Notes: generated by a model from the sequence alone, not told the origin. DNA of 64,000 nucleotides from SZUA-1377 sp964622255 (GCA_964622255.1 CAZUPK010000067.1:5318-69317), one strand, 5' to 3'. Positions 42,767 through 51,994 are shown, numbered from the stretch's first letter. Program-made: numbers and translations.

Positions 42767-43262
42767 AAAACTTATCTTCATCTTTATGGTTGTTGATTTT
42801 GTCATTTTAACTTTCTCTTTTTTTAAAAATATAAACTTTTTTCTTAGCTCACAAGCTGGTTTTATCTCTTCACTTTTAGTAACTTTAGCATCATATAGAG
42901 GATATAAAAAGATGGTGGAGCATAAAGTTGCTATAGGAGATATACCAAAAGAGGATAGAGATGAATTTGATAAAATAGATGATAAATTTAAACTATATGA
43001 TGAAAAAAATCAAAATAAAGAGTTGGATTTTAAAGAGGTGTTAGCACAAGAGAAAGTTAAGATAAAGGGCTTTAAAAAAAGTATCACAAATACTAAAAAG
43101 AGTTTTTTTGCCTTTATCTCTCCTTTTAGACTCTTTGCATATCTGTTTTTAACAGCATCTTTTTTATATCTAAACACTCATCATATGCTTGATATTTTTG
43201 GGTTTTTAGTTGGTATCTCTGTAGTTAGTTTAGTAAGCTTAATAGCTTCGATTTATACATAG
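42744..43262 (+). CDS. Conserved membrane protein of unknown function
   Basis: A 172-residue protein with a pair of hydrophobic segments near the N-terminus (about 9-24 and 33-47), a charged soluble loop (about 55-120) and two more hydrophobic segments at the C-terminus (about 125-142 and 148-170). I do not recognise a named family, though similar proteins follow hemL-atpZ in related genomes as far as I recall. The start overlaps the previous gene by 23 bases. ATG 42756 is an alternative. Confidence 0.65.
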   Translation: MMTKMSIKKLIFIFMVVDFVILTFSFFKNINFFLSSQAGFISSLLVTLASYRGYKKMVEHKVAIGDIPKEDRDEFDKIDDKFKLYDEKNQNKELDFKEVLAQEKVKIKGFKKSITNTKKSFFAFISPFRLFAYLFLTASFLYLNTHHMLDIFGFLVGISVVSLVSLIASIYT

Positions 43263-43440
43263 ATAGCATTTATTTTTCATATTCTAGTAATATTGTAGCA
43301 AGTAGTTTGCTAACTACATCATATCATAATCAATCTCTTGTTTTTCAGATAATCTTTGTATTATTCTGTAATATTATTTATTATTTGGAAAAAGTGATGT
43401 TACACTTTATTTCCTACTCTCATAATTTAGGAATAATAAA

Positions 43441-43499
43441 TTTTGAACAAGAGTAAAAATATGTTTAAGCTTAGTTTAAAATTTCGTGAAATTTGGCTG
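43441..43499 (+). repeat. 59-bp dispersed repeat, copy B
   Basis: Matches 32709-32767 with two differences. It ends in the same core TTTCGTGAAATTTGGCT (43482-43498). It lies upstream of the putative 6S RNA promoter, in the 537-base gap between the membrane-protein gene and purD. The first 180 bases of that gap (43263-43440) show nothing recognisable. Confidence 0.85.
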
Positions 43500-43551
43500 A
43501 ATAAAACTTGACATTATCTGCTTCTTAAAACTATTTTAATCATGATTACAT

Positions 43552-43557
43552 TATAAT
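43552..43557 (+). promoter_or_regulatory. -10 element of the putative 6S RNA gene
   Basis: A perfect TATAAT in an AT-rich context, with no -35 at proper spacing, as usual in Campylobacterota. It predicts a transcript start near 43564. Confidence 0.55.
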
Positions 43558-43563
43558 AGACAA

Positions 43564-43778
43564 CAGTTTCATATGCCTGGGTGATACGATAACCATGAAA
43601 TGAGGGTCCGACACTGTGCTTTTGGAGTGAGTCGTACTCTTTGTGGTGTGTGAAGGCTGTATTAAGCTACGAATCTAGTAACAGTCATCCCTAAAGCAAA
43701 GGTCGCTCGCTTATTTTTGGCTTGTTAGGGCCAATTATTTAAATGGGACGGTTACCTGGGTGTAATGATTCGTATTTA
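43564..43778 (+). ncRNA. ssrS: Probable 6S RNA upstream of purD
   Basis: A 200-base non-coding stretch that is clearly richer in G+C than its surroundings and has no ORF. It begins just after a consensus -10 and ends before purD. Ends can pair: ATACGA (43584-43589) with TCGTAT (43770-43775), then TAACC (43590-43594) with GGTTA (43750-43754). This gives a long-range closing stem with an asymmetric internal loop, the plan of 6S RNA, which inhibits sigma-70 RNA polymerase in stationary phase. Its position next to purD is where I recall the 6S gene in Helicobacter. A near direct repeat CCTGGGTG (43576, 43755) lies at both ends. The identity is not proven by conserved bases. Confidence 0.55.
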
Positions 43779-43799
43779 AAAATTTAATATAGGATTTTT

Positions 43800-45065
43800 A
43801 TGAAAGTTTTAATAGTAGGAAGTGGTGGTAGGGAGTATTCTATAGGCGTTAGACTCTCAAAAGAACAAGAAATAAAAAAGATTTATTTTGCACCGGGTAA
43901 TGGTGCAACAGAAGATATAGCAGACTTTGTAGAAAATATAGATATAAAAGATTTTGAGAAGCTTGCTGATTTTGTAAAGAAAAATGGTATAGATTTGACC
44001 ATAGTAGGTCCAGAAGCTCCTTTGGTGGATGGTATAGTAGATGTTTTTAAAGCACGAAATCTGACAATTTTTGGCCCAACTAAGAGTGCTTCACAACTTG
44101 AAGGTTCAAAAGTATTTATGAAAAATTTTTTAAAAAAATATAATATCCCAACAGCAAAGTATATAGAAACTGATAGTAATCAAGAGGCATACAATTTTAT
44201 AGATAATTTAACTCCTCCTATAGTTATAAAAGCGGATGGGCTGTGTGCAGGAAAGGGTGTTATTATCTCAAAAAGTAAAGAAGAAGCAAAAGAAGCGGTT
44301 GATAATATGCTTAGCGGAAAAAGTTTTGGTGATGCAGGTAAAAGAGTCATAGTTGAAGAGTATTTGGATGGGTATGAGTTGTCAGTTTTTGCCATATGTG
44401 ATGGAGAGGATTTTAAACTTTTACCTGTGGCTCAAGATCATAAAAGACTTTTAGATGGCGATAAGGGACCAAACACTGGTGGTATGGGGGCTTATGCTCC
44501 AACTCCTTTGGTAAATGAAGATATTTATAGGCAGATTAGAGAAGATGTTGTAAAACCGACACTTGAGGGTATGAAAAAAGAGGGTACGCCTTATGAGGGT
44601 GTGCTTTTTATAGGACTTATGGTTGTAAATGGTGAAGCAAAAGTTTTAGAGTACAATGTCCGATTTGGTGATCCTGAGTGTGAGATACTTATGCCACTTA
44701 TAAAAAGTAGTGTATTTGATCTCTTTTACAAAGGTGCCACAAAAGATCTTGATAGTTTGGATATTAAGATAGATGATAGATGTGCTGTTTGTGTGGTTGG
44801 AGCTAGCAAGGATTATCCATATAAAAGTTCTACCCCTGCAAAGATAACGATAGATAAGATAGATGATGAAGATGTTCATATCTCTTTTGCAGGGGTTAGT
44901 AAGAAAAATGGAGAGTTGTTGGCAACCGGTGGTAGGGTTTTACTTGCAGTTGGACTTGGAAATAGTATAAAAAAGGCAAGAGATAGAGCATATGGTTTGA
45001 TGCAAAAAATTCATTTTGAAGGAAAACAGTTTAGGAATGATATAGCTTATCAAGTTTTAAAGTAG
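43800..45065 (+). CDS. purD: Phosphoribosylamine-glycine ligase
   Basis: Second step of purine synthesis: joins glycine to phosphoribosylamine with ATP. The 421 residues carry the ATP-grasp fold: VGSGGREYSI at the start, GPEAPLVDGI, the KADGLCAGKGV loop, and LEYNVRFGDPECEILMPL with the metal-binding Glu and Asn. Complete and typical. The gene upstream is the probable 6S RNA. The RDD gene starts directly after its stop. Confidence 0.96.
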   Translation: MKVLIVGSGGREYSIGVRLSKEQEIKKIYFAPGNGATEDIADFVENIDIKDFEKLADFVKKNGIDLTIVGPEAPLVDGIVDVFKARNLTIFGPTKSASQLEGSKVFMKNFLKKYNIPTAKYIETDSNQEAYNFIDNLTPPIVIKADGLCAGKGVIISKSKEEAKEAVDNMLSGKSFGDAGKRVIVEEYLDGYELSVFAICDGEDFKLLPVAQDHKRLLDGDKGPNTGGMGAYAPTPLVNEDIYRQIREDVVKPTLEGMKKEGTPYEGVLFIGLMVVNGEAKVLEYNVRFGDPECEILMPLIKSSVFDLFYKGATKDLDSLDIKIDDRCAVCVVGASKDYPYKSSTPAKITIDKIDDEDVHISFAGVSKKNGELLATGGRVLLAVGLGNSIKKARDRAYGLMQKIHFEGKQFRNDIAYQVLK

Positions 45066-45521
45066 GTGATTTTGGAAGAGAAGATTTTAGATAATTTGGA
45101 AAGAGGGGGGCTAAAACTTACCTCTATATCCAAAAGAAGTTTCGCATTTTTGATAGATGATTTGATAGTTTCGCTTTTAGTATTTATCATATTTTATGAC
45201 TCCATAGCATCAGCTAAAGATGTAAGAGAGATTATATTTTTGGTAAATAATGCCTTTTTGCATATTATATCCATAAAGATTTTATATCATACCTTCTTTG
45301 TTTGGCACTATGGTGCTACTATGGGGAAAATGTTTTTTAAGATGCGAGTTGTTGATGAAAAAAATTTTTTAAAACCGGACTTTTTTCACTCATTTTTAAG
45401 GGCAGTTGTTAGGATAGTTAGTGAGAGTCTTTTTTATCTTGGATTTTTATGGGGAGTTTTTATGGAAACTCGTCAAACTTGGCATGATAAGTTGGCAAAA
45501 ACTTTGGTGATAGATGTATAA
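45066..45521 (+). CDS. RDD-family membrane protein
   Basis: A 151-residue protein with the RDD-type motif near the N-terminus (SKRSFAFLIDDLIVS), two or three transmembrane helices and the C-terminal R-Q-T-W-H-D-K segment. The role is unknown; RDD proteins have been linked to ion or Na+/H+ transport. The start is GTG 45066, touching the purD stop, and TTG 45072 is an alternative. The end overlaps lptD by eight bases. Its lipid-related neighbours suggest an envelope role, by inference. Confidence 0.78.
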   Translation: MILEEKILDNLERGGLKLTSISKRSFAFLIDDLIVSLLVFIIFYDSIASAKDVREIIFLVNNAFLHIISIKILYHTFFVWHYGATMGKMFFKMRVVDEKNFLKPDFFHSFLRAVVRIVSESLFYLGFLWGVFMETRQTWHDKLAKTLVIDV

Positions 45522-47589
45522 AAAAGTTTTTTTTTCACTTTCTTTAGTTTCGGCACTCTATGCTAGTGATAGATATATTATGTATGCTCTAAATGTTGAA
45601 AGTTTAGGGGATAAAGTTTATGCAAATGGGAGTGTGGTTATCTATCACGACGGAAGTGTTTATCGTGCTAAAAGTGCAGTTTATGATAGAAAAACAAAAC
45701 TCCTAAAGCTTCTTGATGATGTAACTGTAATACAAAAAAAATCTATAGTAAAAAGTAAAAATATCGATATAAAGGTTGGTTTAGATGGTATAAATAGTGA
45801 TAAATTTTTTATTTTTGATAGTAGTAGCGGTTTGTGGCTTAGGGGGAGTAAGTATTTTAACAAGGGTAAGGATATACAGATCATAAAAAATAGTGAAATT
45901 TCAAGTTGTGATGTTCAAAATCCCGATTGGAAGATACTATTTTCAAAAGCAAAATATAACAAAAATATAGAGTTTATTTCACTATATAAACCAACATTTT
46001 ACTTTAAAGGAAAACCTATTTTTGGACTGCCTTTTTTTGCCTTTCCTACCGTTAGAAAAAGAACGAGCGGACTTTTAAGACCACAGTTTGGGTTAAAAGT
46101 TGATAGTGGTTTTATATATATGCAACCATATTTTTATGCACCTAAAAAGAACTGGGATATAGAGATAACTCCCCAAATACGAACAAAAAGGGGTGAGGGA
46201 CTATATTCAACACTATTATTTGTAGATACTCCATATTCTAAAGGTAAGCTAACATTTGGTAGTTTTTATGATAAAAAAGGTTTTTATCATAGTAAAAATT
46301 TAAAAAATAGCTCCCATTATGGTTTTGATTTTTTATATAAAAGCACCAAAGTCTTTGACAAATACTATAAAAGCAGTAGTGAAGATGGTTTATGGATAGA
46401 TTTTCACTATTTAAATGATATAGATTATGAAAACTTAAAAGATATCAATATAAAATCCTTAAACAAACTTGTTACTTCTAGATTCAACTACTTTTTTAAA
46501 AGAGATAGAGATTATATAGGAGTTTATGGAAAATATTTTATAGATACAGATAAAGATGATAACTCTAACACTCTTCAGGAGTTACCAACCTTTCAATATC
46601 ATAAGTTTACAACTACTTTGCCACTAAAAAATCTTATATACTCTATAGATTGTAAAGCAAAAAACAACTATAGAAAGGATGGTTTAAATGCTACTATGTA
46701 TGAGGTAAATTTTCCACTAAAGTTGGACTTGCCTCTTTTGTCAAATTATTTAAATTTTTCCATATCCGAAAATCTTTATTATAGTAAGATTAAGTATGCT
46801 AACAGAGCAAATGTAAATATAGGTGATGTTACTTATTTTAGTAATTATCACAAATTTATCTTAAATTCAGATTTAACCAAGCAATATAAAGATTTTATTC
46901 ATAATATTCAGTTAGAAGCAAGTTTACAAGTTCCGTCATTTGAAGATAAAACAGGAGATATAGCTGACTTTATAAGTATCAATAAGGAGGAAAAAAATCT
47001 AAAGCTCAGTGCTAATCAATACTTTTATAATTATAAAAACTTTAACACATTAACTATAAGAACAAATCAAATGGTATATTTAAAAAGGGATAATGAAAAA
47101 TATGGTGATATTTTTAATGAAATAATCTATAATTATTCGAAAACTTTTTCTGTGCATGAAAATGTAGATTTCTCGAGTAGATATAATAAGATAAAAAAGA
47201 TTCAATCAACATTAAATTATCGTGATGATTTTTATAATTTTTCACTATCTCATACTCATCAAAATGTTCCGAATGAAAAAAAGATAAATTATTTAACAAC
47301 AAGTTTAAAATTAAATCTTTTAAATGGCTATGAGTTAGAATCTAGTTTGGATTATGATATTAAAAGAAAAATAACTCGCTCTTGGAGCACAAAACTTTAT
47401 AAGGACAATGGTTGTTGGAATTATAGTATAAAATACAAAGAGAGTATAATACCTATATTTACAAGTGCAGGAGTTCAAAGCTATAAAAACAAGGGATTGT
47501 ACTTTTTAGTAAATTTTGCTAATATAGGAGGTATATCATACGAATACACTCGAGATGATATTAGTAGTGGTGGAGAAAATAATGAGTAA
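45514..47589 (+). CDS. lptD: LPS-assembly outer-membrane protein LptD
   Basis: Inserts LPS into the outer leaflet with LptE. The 691 residues comprise a signal peptide (1-17), an N-terminal OstA/LptA-like jelly-roll (about 25-150) and a C-terminal beta-barrel of about 500 residues. The domain junction has the PTFYFKGKPIFGLPFFAFP and RTSGLLRPQFG segments typical of LptD, and aromatic strand ends follow. The few Cys differ from the E. coli pattern, as is common in this phylum. The end overlaps the MlaD-like gene by eight bases. Confidence 0.92.
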   Translation: MYKKVFFSLSLVSALYASDRYIMYALNVESLGDKVYANGSVVIYHDGSVYRAKSAVYDRKTKLLKLLDDVTVIQKKSIVKSKNIDIKVGLDGINSDKFFIFDSSSGLWLRGSKYFNKGKDIQIIKNSEISSCDVQNPDWKILFSKAKYNKNIEFISLYKPTFYFKGKPIFGLPFFAFPTVRKRTSGLLRPQFGLKVDSGFIYMQPYFYAPKKNWDIEITPQIRTKRGEGLYSTLLFVDTPYSKGKLTFGSFYDKKGFYHSKNLKNSSHYGFDFLYKSTKVFDKYYKSSSEDGLWIDFHYLNDIDYENLKDINIKSLNKLVTSRFNYFFKRDRDYIGVYGKYFIDTDKDDNSNTLQELPTFQYHKFTTTLPLKNLIYSIDCKAKNNYRKDGLNATMYEVNFPLKLDLPLLSNYLNFSISENLYYSKIKYANRANVNIGDVTYFSNYHKFILNSDLTKQYKDFIHNIQLEASLQVPSFEDKTGDIADFISINKEEKNLKLSANQYFYNYKNFNTLTIRTNQMVYLKRDNEKYGDIFNEIIYNYSKTFSVHENVDFSSRYNKIKKIQSTLNYRDDFYNFSLSHTHQNVPNEKKINYLTTSLKLNLLNGYELESSLDYDIKRKITRSWSTKLYKDNGCWNYSIKYKESIIPIFTSAGVQSYKNKGLYFLVNFANIGGISYEYTRDDISSGGENNE

Positions 47590-48949
47590 AGAGGCACAAG
47601 TAGGTTTTTTTGTTTTTATTGGTTTGGTTCTACTGTTTTTACTTTCAACTCAAGTTGGTAGCTTTAAAAATCTTTCAAAGGAGGGATATAGTTTAAGGAC
47701 ATATTTACATACAGCTTCAGGACTTGAAAAAAATGCTAAAGTAAAGGCAAATGGATTGGATATAGGATATGTTCAAGATTTATATATTGATGGTGATAGA
47801 GTAGTTGCTAAACTTTTTGTTTATAGTGGAGCAAAAATACCTACTGATTCAAAAGTAAGGATAGAACAAAGTTCTATGCTTGGAGGAAAGTTTATAAATA
47901 TAAATCTAGGACATAAAAAAGAGTTTCTATCTAAAAATAGTTTTATTTTGGCACAAGAACCTCTTGCATCTTTTGACGAAGCTAGTGATTCTATAAAAAA
48001 GGCTGCAGACGAATTTAAATTTTTTATAAAAGATTTAAAAGATGTTTTGGGAGAAGAAGAAAAAGCAAGTCTTAAAAGAACCATTTTAAATCTTGAAGTT
48101 ACTTTAAAACATTTTGATGATATGGCAAAGGGTATAAAAGAAACAAGTGATAAATTTTCACATACTGCAGATATTATAAATAATCGTCTTCCGAGTATTG
48201 CCAAAAATCTTGATATCTTAATAAAAGATCTTAAAAATAAAGCTCCTAAATTGATGGCTAAGTTTGAAGTGATAGAAAATCAAATAAATGGTATCTTGGC
48301 TGAAAATAGAAAAGGTATAAAATCTGCTATAACAAATGTAGATGATTTCTTTGCTGATGGTAAAAAAGCTGTTCAAAAGATAGATGATTTGTTAGCAACT
48401 GTTGATAAAGTAAAGCTTGAAATGGGTATGAGAAGTGAATATCAGTCATCTGATGGTTACCAAAAGGGTTATCTTGATTTAGACTATGTGCCAAATGATA
48501 CTAAAAAATATAAGTTTTCTATAACTTCTATGGATGATTACAGCAGACTTGATAGTAGCGGCAACTATATTAAACCAAAACTACACGATGAGTCAAAGAT
48601 GCTTTTTTCTGCACAAATTGCCAAGAGATATGGAGATTTGGAGTTTAGAACCGGACTTATCGAAAGCACAGTTGGAGCAGGAGCTGACTACTATCTTTTA
48701 AATGATAACTTAAAACTCAGTGCAGAGATTTTTGACTTTAATGCTGAGAATGATGTAAGAGGTGACAATGCCCACACTAAAATTAGTGGAAGATGGACTT
48801 TTTTGAAGCATTTAGATATATATGCAGGATATGATAACTTTTTAAATAAAGAGAGTGAAAATGCCTTTGTAGGAATTGGTTTTCATTTCTTGGATGATGA
48901 TCTAAAAAGGCTTATTATGAGTCAAAGTATAGGGAGTATGGTGAGGTGA
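47582..48949 (+). CDS. MCE-domain (MlaD-like) lipid-transport protein
   Basis: A 455-residue protein with one N-terminal transmembrane helix (about 8-25), the MCE domain (about 32-115, LHTASGLEKNAKVKANGLDIG and MLGGKFININ), a long helical region (about 140-270) and a C-terminal part with barrel-like strands. MCE proteins form rings or tunnels that carry phospholipids across the periplasm. I prefer ATG 47582, preceded by GGAGAA; the frame opens at 47555. Gene partners mlaE/mlaF are not adjacent. The location after lptD fits envelope-lipid work. Confidence 0.87.
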   Translation: MSKEAQVGFFVFIGLVLLFLLSTQVGSFKNLSKEGYSLRTYLHTASGLEKNAKVKANGLDIGYVQDLYIDGDRVVAKLFVYSGAKIPTDSKVRIEQSSMLGGKFININLGHKKEFLSKNSFILAQEPLASFDEASDSIKKAADEFKFFIKDLKDVLGEEEKASLKRTILNLEVTLKHFDDMAKGIKETSDKFSHTADIINNRLPSIAKNLDILIKDLKNKAPKLMAKFEVIENQINGILAENRKGIKSAITNVDDFFADGKKAVQKIDDLLATVDKVKLEMGMRSEYQSSDGYQKGYLDLDYVPNDTKKYKFSITSMDDYSRLDSSGNYIKPKLHDESKMLFSAQIAKRYGDLEFRTGLIESTVGAGADYYLLNDNLKLSAEIFDFNAENDVRGDNAHTKISGRWTFLKHLDIYAGYDNFLNKESENAFVGIGFHFLDDDLKRLIMSQSIGSMVR

Positions 48950-49209
48950 TAGAGAGGGAGTTTGAAAAAGCTCTTTTGTTTATGGACCTAGCTCCATTTG
49001 TAACTTTTGGTGAGATAAAAAAGAGGTATAGAGAGTTAAGTAAAAAATATCACCCTGACTTTGGTGGTGATAAAGATAAGATGGATAAGTTAAACAATGC
49101 TTACAATCTTTTAAAAGAGTATATAGAAAATTATCGATTTACTTTTGGAAAAGATGAGATTCAAAAACAACATATGGGTAGTGATTATGCAAATAGATTT
49201 AGATTTTGA
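48946..49209 (+). CDS. Small J-domain protein
   Basis: An 87-residue protein that is essentially a single DnaJ domain: KRYRELSKKYHPDFGGDKDKM with the HPD tripeptide at 36-38, then LNNAYNLLKEY. It would stimulate a DnaK partner, but has no substrate-binding region. The start is GTG 48946, overlapping the previous stop (GTGA). Its stop TGA overlaps the TTG of a short ORF (TTGA). Confidence 0.85.
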   Translation: MIEREFEKALLFMDLAPFVTFGEIKKRYRELSKKYHPDFGGDKDKMDKLNNAYNLLKEYIENYRFTFGKDEIQKQHMGSDYANRFRF

Positions 49210-49322
49210 ATATCTATATAAAGATAGAAAGGATTTCATATTATTTTGAAAACTTTGAAGGTGTAAATATGGATGAATTGAGATATGAACTAGAAAAAAG
49301 GAGAATGAATATAAATGGCTGA
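49206..49322 (+). CDS. Possible coupled 38-residue small protein before pnp
   Basis: An open frame starting TTG at 49206 overlaps the J-protein stop as TTGA, the same arrangement as metY/metX. It encodes NIYIKIERISYYFENF, then MDELRYELEKRRMNI, a composition that looks coded and helical. Its TGA (49320-49322) overlaps the pnp start by eight bases, and the pnp ribosome site AAAGGAG lies inside it. No separate Shine-Dalgarno precedes the TTG; ATG 49269 is an alternative start. It may couple pnp translation to the upstream operon. Confidence 0.45.
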   Translation: MNIYIKIERISYYFENFEGVNMDELRYELEKRRMNING

Positions 49323-51525
49323 TGTAGTTAAAATAGATTTTGGAAATAAAAAAGAGATTTATGAGTTAAACAAATATGCAAAACAAGCTGCAGGGTCTGC
49401 TTGGGTAAGAGAGGGTGATGCTGTTGTTTTAGCAACTGTTTCAAGAGATGATGAACAAGTTGATGAAGACTTTTTACCTTTAACAGTCCAGTATATAGAA
49501 AAAAGTTATGCAGCCGCAAAGATTCCGGGTGGATTTATAAAAAGAGAGACAAAGCCAAGTGATTTTGAAACCTTAACCTCAAGAATCATTGATAGAAGTT
49601 TAAGACCGCTTTTCCCAAAAGGTTATGCATATCCAACTCAAATAGTAGTTTTTGTTTTAAGTAGTGATCCGGAGGTTGATCTTCAAGTTTTAGCACTAAA
49701 TGCTGCAAGTGTAGCTTTAACTTTAAGTGATCTTCCTATAGAAAAAGAGGTTGTTGGGGTTAGAGTTGGAAGAACAAACGGAGAGTTTATCATAAATCCT
49801 ACAAACTCTCAACTTGAGAGATCAACTTTAGATCTTTATGTAGCAGGAACAAAGGATGAACTTCTTATGATAGAGATGAGAAGTATAGCAAGTGATGAGC
49901 CTGAACTTATACCGACTATAGATGATCTTTTAGTCGGAGTAGGTAGTGAAAATATAGTAACTATTCATAAGATGAATGAACTATCAAATGAAGAAATGAT
50001 AGAGGCCATAGAAATAGCGAGTGAGTTTATATTTAAGAGTGCTAAAAAAAGAGAAGAGACTCTTAAGTCTTTTAGAAAAAAAAAGTTGCAGTTAGAGTTA
50101 AAAAAAGACATAGAGTCCCAAGAACTTTATAATTTTATAGAACAAAACTATATAGATAAGGTAAAAGATGCCATAACTCAGATGGCAAAGAGTGAAAGAG
50201 CTGTCCATCTTCAAAGAATAGCTGAAGAGATAGTTAAACTTGATATCTCAGTAGAAAAAGAGTGGAATAAAGAGCTTATAGAAAAAACTTTAGATAAGTA
50301 TAAAAGAACTATCGTTAGAGCTATGATTTTAGAAGAGGGAAGAAGAGCGGATGGAAGAGGGCTTAAAGATGTTCGTCAAATAGATATAGAAACAAACATC
50401 CTCCCATCAGTTCATAGCTCTTGTCTTTTTACAAGAGGGCAAACTCAAGCACTTGTAACTTTGACTTTGGGTAATAGTAAAGATGCACAGATGTATGATA
50501 GACTTACTTCAAAAGATAGTGAGTATGAAAACTTTATGGTGCACTATAATTTTCCGGGATTTTCAGTTGGAGAGGCTAGTCCTTTAAGAGCTCCCGGAAG
50601 AAGAGAACTAGGACACGGAAACTTGGCTAAAAGGGCATTGGAGCCATCTTTGGAACTCGATAGTGATACTACTGTGAGACTTGTTTCAGAGATTTTAGAA
50701 TCAAACGGTTCAAGCTCTATGGCAACGGTTTGTGGTGGAAGTTTAGCTTTAAAAGCAGCAGGGTTGGAAACTACTAAACTTGTAGCCGGAGTTGCTATGG
50801 GACTTATAGTTGAGGGTGATAAAAAGGCTATATTAACTGATATTATGGGACTTGAAGATCACAATGGAGATATGGATTTTAAAGTAACTGGAAGTCGTGA
50901 TGGTATAACTGCTATGCAGATGGATATAAAACTAGGTGGGATAGATAATGAAACTTTAAAAGATGCACTAAATCAAGCAAAAGAGGCAAGAGAGCATATC
51001 CTATCTATTATGGAAGAGGCTGAAAAAAATATAGTTTTAAATGAAAATGCACTTCCAAGTGCTATAAGTTTTCACTTAGATCCATCAACTTTTGGTAGCA
51101 TCATAGGACAAGCAGGAAAAACTATAAAAGAGATTATAGAGAGGTTTGAGGTTGCTATAGACCTTGATAGAGATAGTGGTAAGGTAAAAGTTGAGGGTAA
51201 CTCTAAAGAGAAGTGCGAGGCTGCAAAAGAGCATATCATCGAACTTTCAAAGAAAAAGAGTGGTGGACATCAAAGAAGAGAAAAAAGAGATATTCCTCAC
51301 TTTAGTGAGGGAAAGGTTTTTGATGGAAAAGTTGTTAGAATAGCTCCTTTTGGTGCTTTTGTAGAGCTTCCGGGTGGTATAGACGGACTCTTACATATAT
51401 CAAAGCTCTCTGATGATAGAGTAGAAAAAGTTACAGATGTGGTAAATGAGGGAGATAGAGTCAAAGTTAAAATCCTTTCACAAAAGGGTGAAAAAGTTGA
51501 ACTTGCTTTGATAGAAAAGCTTTAA
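49315..51525 (+). CDS. pnp: Polyribonucleotide nucleotidyltransferase
   Basis: Phosphorolytic 3'-5' exoribonuclease of the RNA-degrading machinery. Its 736 residues contain two RNase PH-like core domains (first EGDAVVLATVSRDD, second GQTQALVTLTLG), the all-alpha linker, then a KH domain (IIGQAGKTIKEIIERF) and an S1 domain (GKVVRIAPFGAFVELPGG). The DIMGLEDHNGDMDFKV active-site Asp residues are intact. Confidence 0.97.
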   Translation: MADVVKIDFGNKKEIYELNKYAKQAAGSAWVREGDAVVLATVSRDDEQVDEDFLPLTVQYIEKSYAAAKIPGGFIKRETKPSDFETLTSRIIDRSLRPLFPKGYAYPTQIVVFVLSSDPEVDLQVLALNAASVALTLSDLPIEKEVVGVRVGRTNGEFIINPTNSQLERSTLDLYVAGTKDELLMIEMRSIASDEPELIPTIDDLLVGVGSENIVTIHKMNELSNEEMIEAIEIASEFIFKSAKKREETLKSFRKKKLQLELKKDIESQELYNFIEQNYIDKVKDAITQMAKSERAVHLQRIAEEIVKLDISVEKEWNKELIEKTLDKYKRTIVRAMILEEGRRADGRGLKDVRQIDIETNILPSVHSSCLFTRGQTQALVTLTLGNSKDAQMYDRLTSKDSEYENFMVHYNFPGFSVGEASPLRAPGRRELGHGNLAKRALEPSLELDSDTTVRLVSEILESNGSSSMATVCGGSLALKAAGLETTKLVAGVAMGLIVEGDKKAILTDIMGLEDHNGDMDFKVTGSRDGITAMQMDIKLGGIDNETLKDALNQAKEAREHILSIMEEAEKNIVLNENALPSAISFHLDPSTFGSIIGQAGKTIKEIIERFEVAIDLDRDSGKVKVEGNSKEKCEAAKEHIIELSKKKSGGHQRREKRDIPHFSEGKVFDGKVVRIAPFGAFVELPGGIDGLLHISKLSDDRVEKVTDVVNEGDRVKVKILSQKGEKVELALIEKL

Positions 51526-51621
51526 GTTTTTTTTGCTATCATTTTGTCGCAAAGTGATAAGTAGGGATACGCAAGCCGAACGGATTTTGCAAGAATAAAA
51601 TATTTTATAAGGAGTCTTTTT

Positions 51622-51927
51622 ATGAAAAAGATATTATTTTTGATGGTTGCAATTGCTACGGTTGCATTTGCAAATGAGTCTGCTGGTGAGATGCTTAAAG
51701 CATACAGTGTTGTTGCTGCTGGTGTTGGTCTTGGACTTGCAGCTTTGGGTGGGGCTATTGGTATGGGTCATACTGCGGCTGCTACTATAGCTGGTACTGC
51801 AAGAAATCCGGGTCTTGGTGGAAAACTTATGACTACGATGTTTATCGCACTAGCAATGATTGAGGCACAGGTTATCTATGCACTAGTTATTGCACTAATC
51901 GCACTTTATGCAAATCCATTTATGTAA
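51622..51927 (+). CDS. atpE: ATP synthase F0 subunit c
   Basis: Rotor ring subunit of the ATP synthase. The 101 residues include a signal-like N-terminus (1-17), as in other Campylobacterota, and two helices. The loop carries ARNPG, and the ion-binding Glu81 is in the second helix (ALAMIEAQVIYAL). The surroundings of Glu81 suggest proton rather than sodium use, weakly. TAAGGAG precedes the ATG. It is separate from the other ATP synthase genes. A hairpin terminator follows. Confidence 0.95.
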   Translation: MKKILFLMVAIATVAFANESAGEMLKAYSVVAAGVGLGLAALGGAIGMGHTAAATIAGTARNPGLGGKLMTTMFIALAMIEAQVIYALVIALIALYANPFM

Positions 51928-51935
51928 TAGCAAAT

Positions 51936-51964
51936 ATCATAAGGCCTTTTATGGGCTTTATGAT
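51936..51964 (+). terminator. Hairpin after atpE
   Basis: ATCATAAGGCC (51936-51946) pairs with GGCTTTATGAT (51954-51964), 11 bp with one G-T pair, around a seven-base loop. A short T-containing stretch follows. It separates atpE from the tRNA-Leu gene. Confidence 0.65.
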
Positions 51965-51994
51965 AGCTTCTTTAAAAAAGGTTGTTTTCTTTTT

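Noticed and set aside
43564..43778. tmRNA, SRP RNA or RNase P RNA as the identity of the RNA before purD
   Set aside because: It lacks the tRNA-like ends and tag frame of tmRNA, the GGAAG-type helix 8 of SRP RNA and the conserved core of RNase P RNA.
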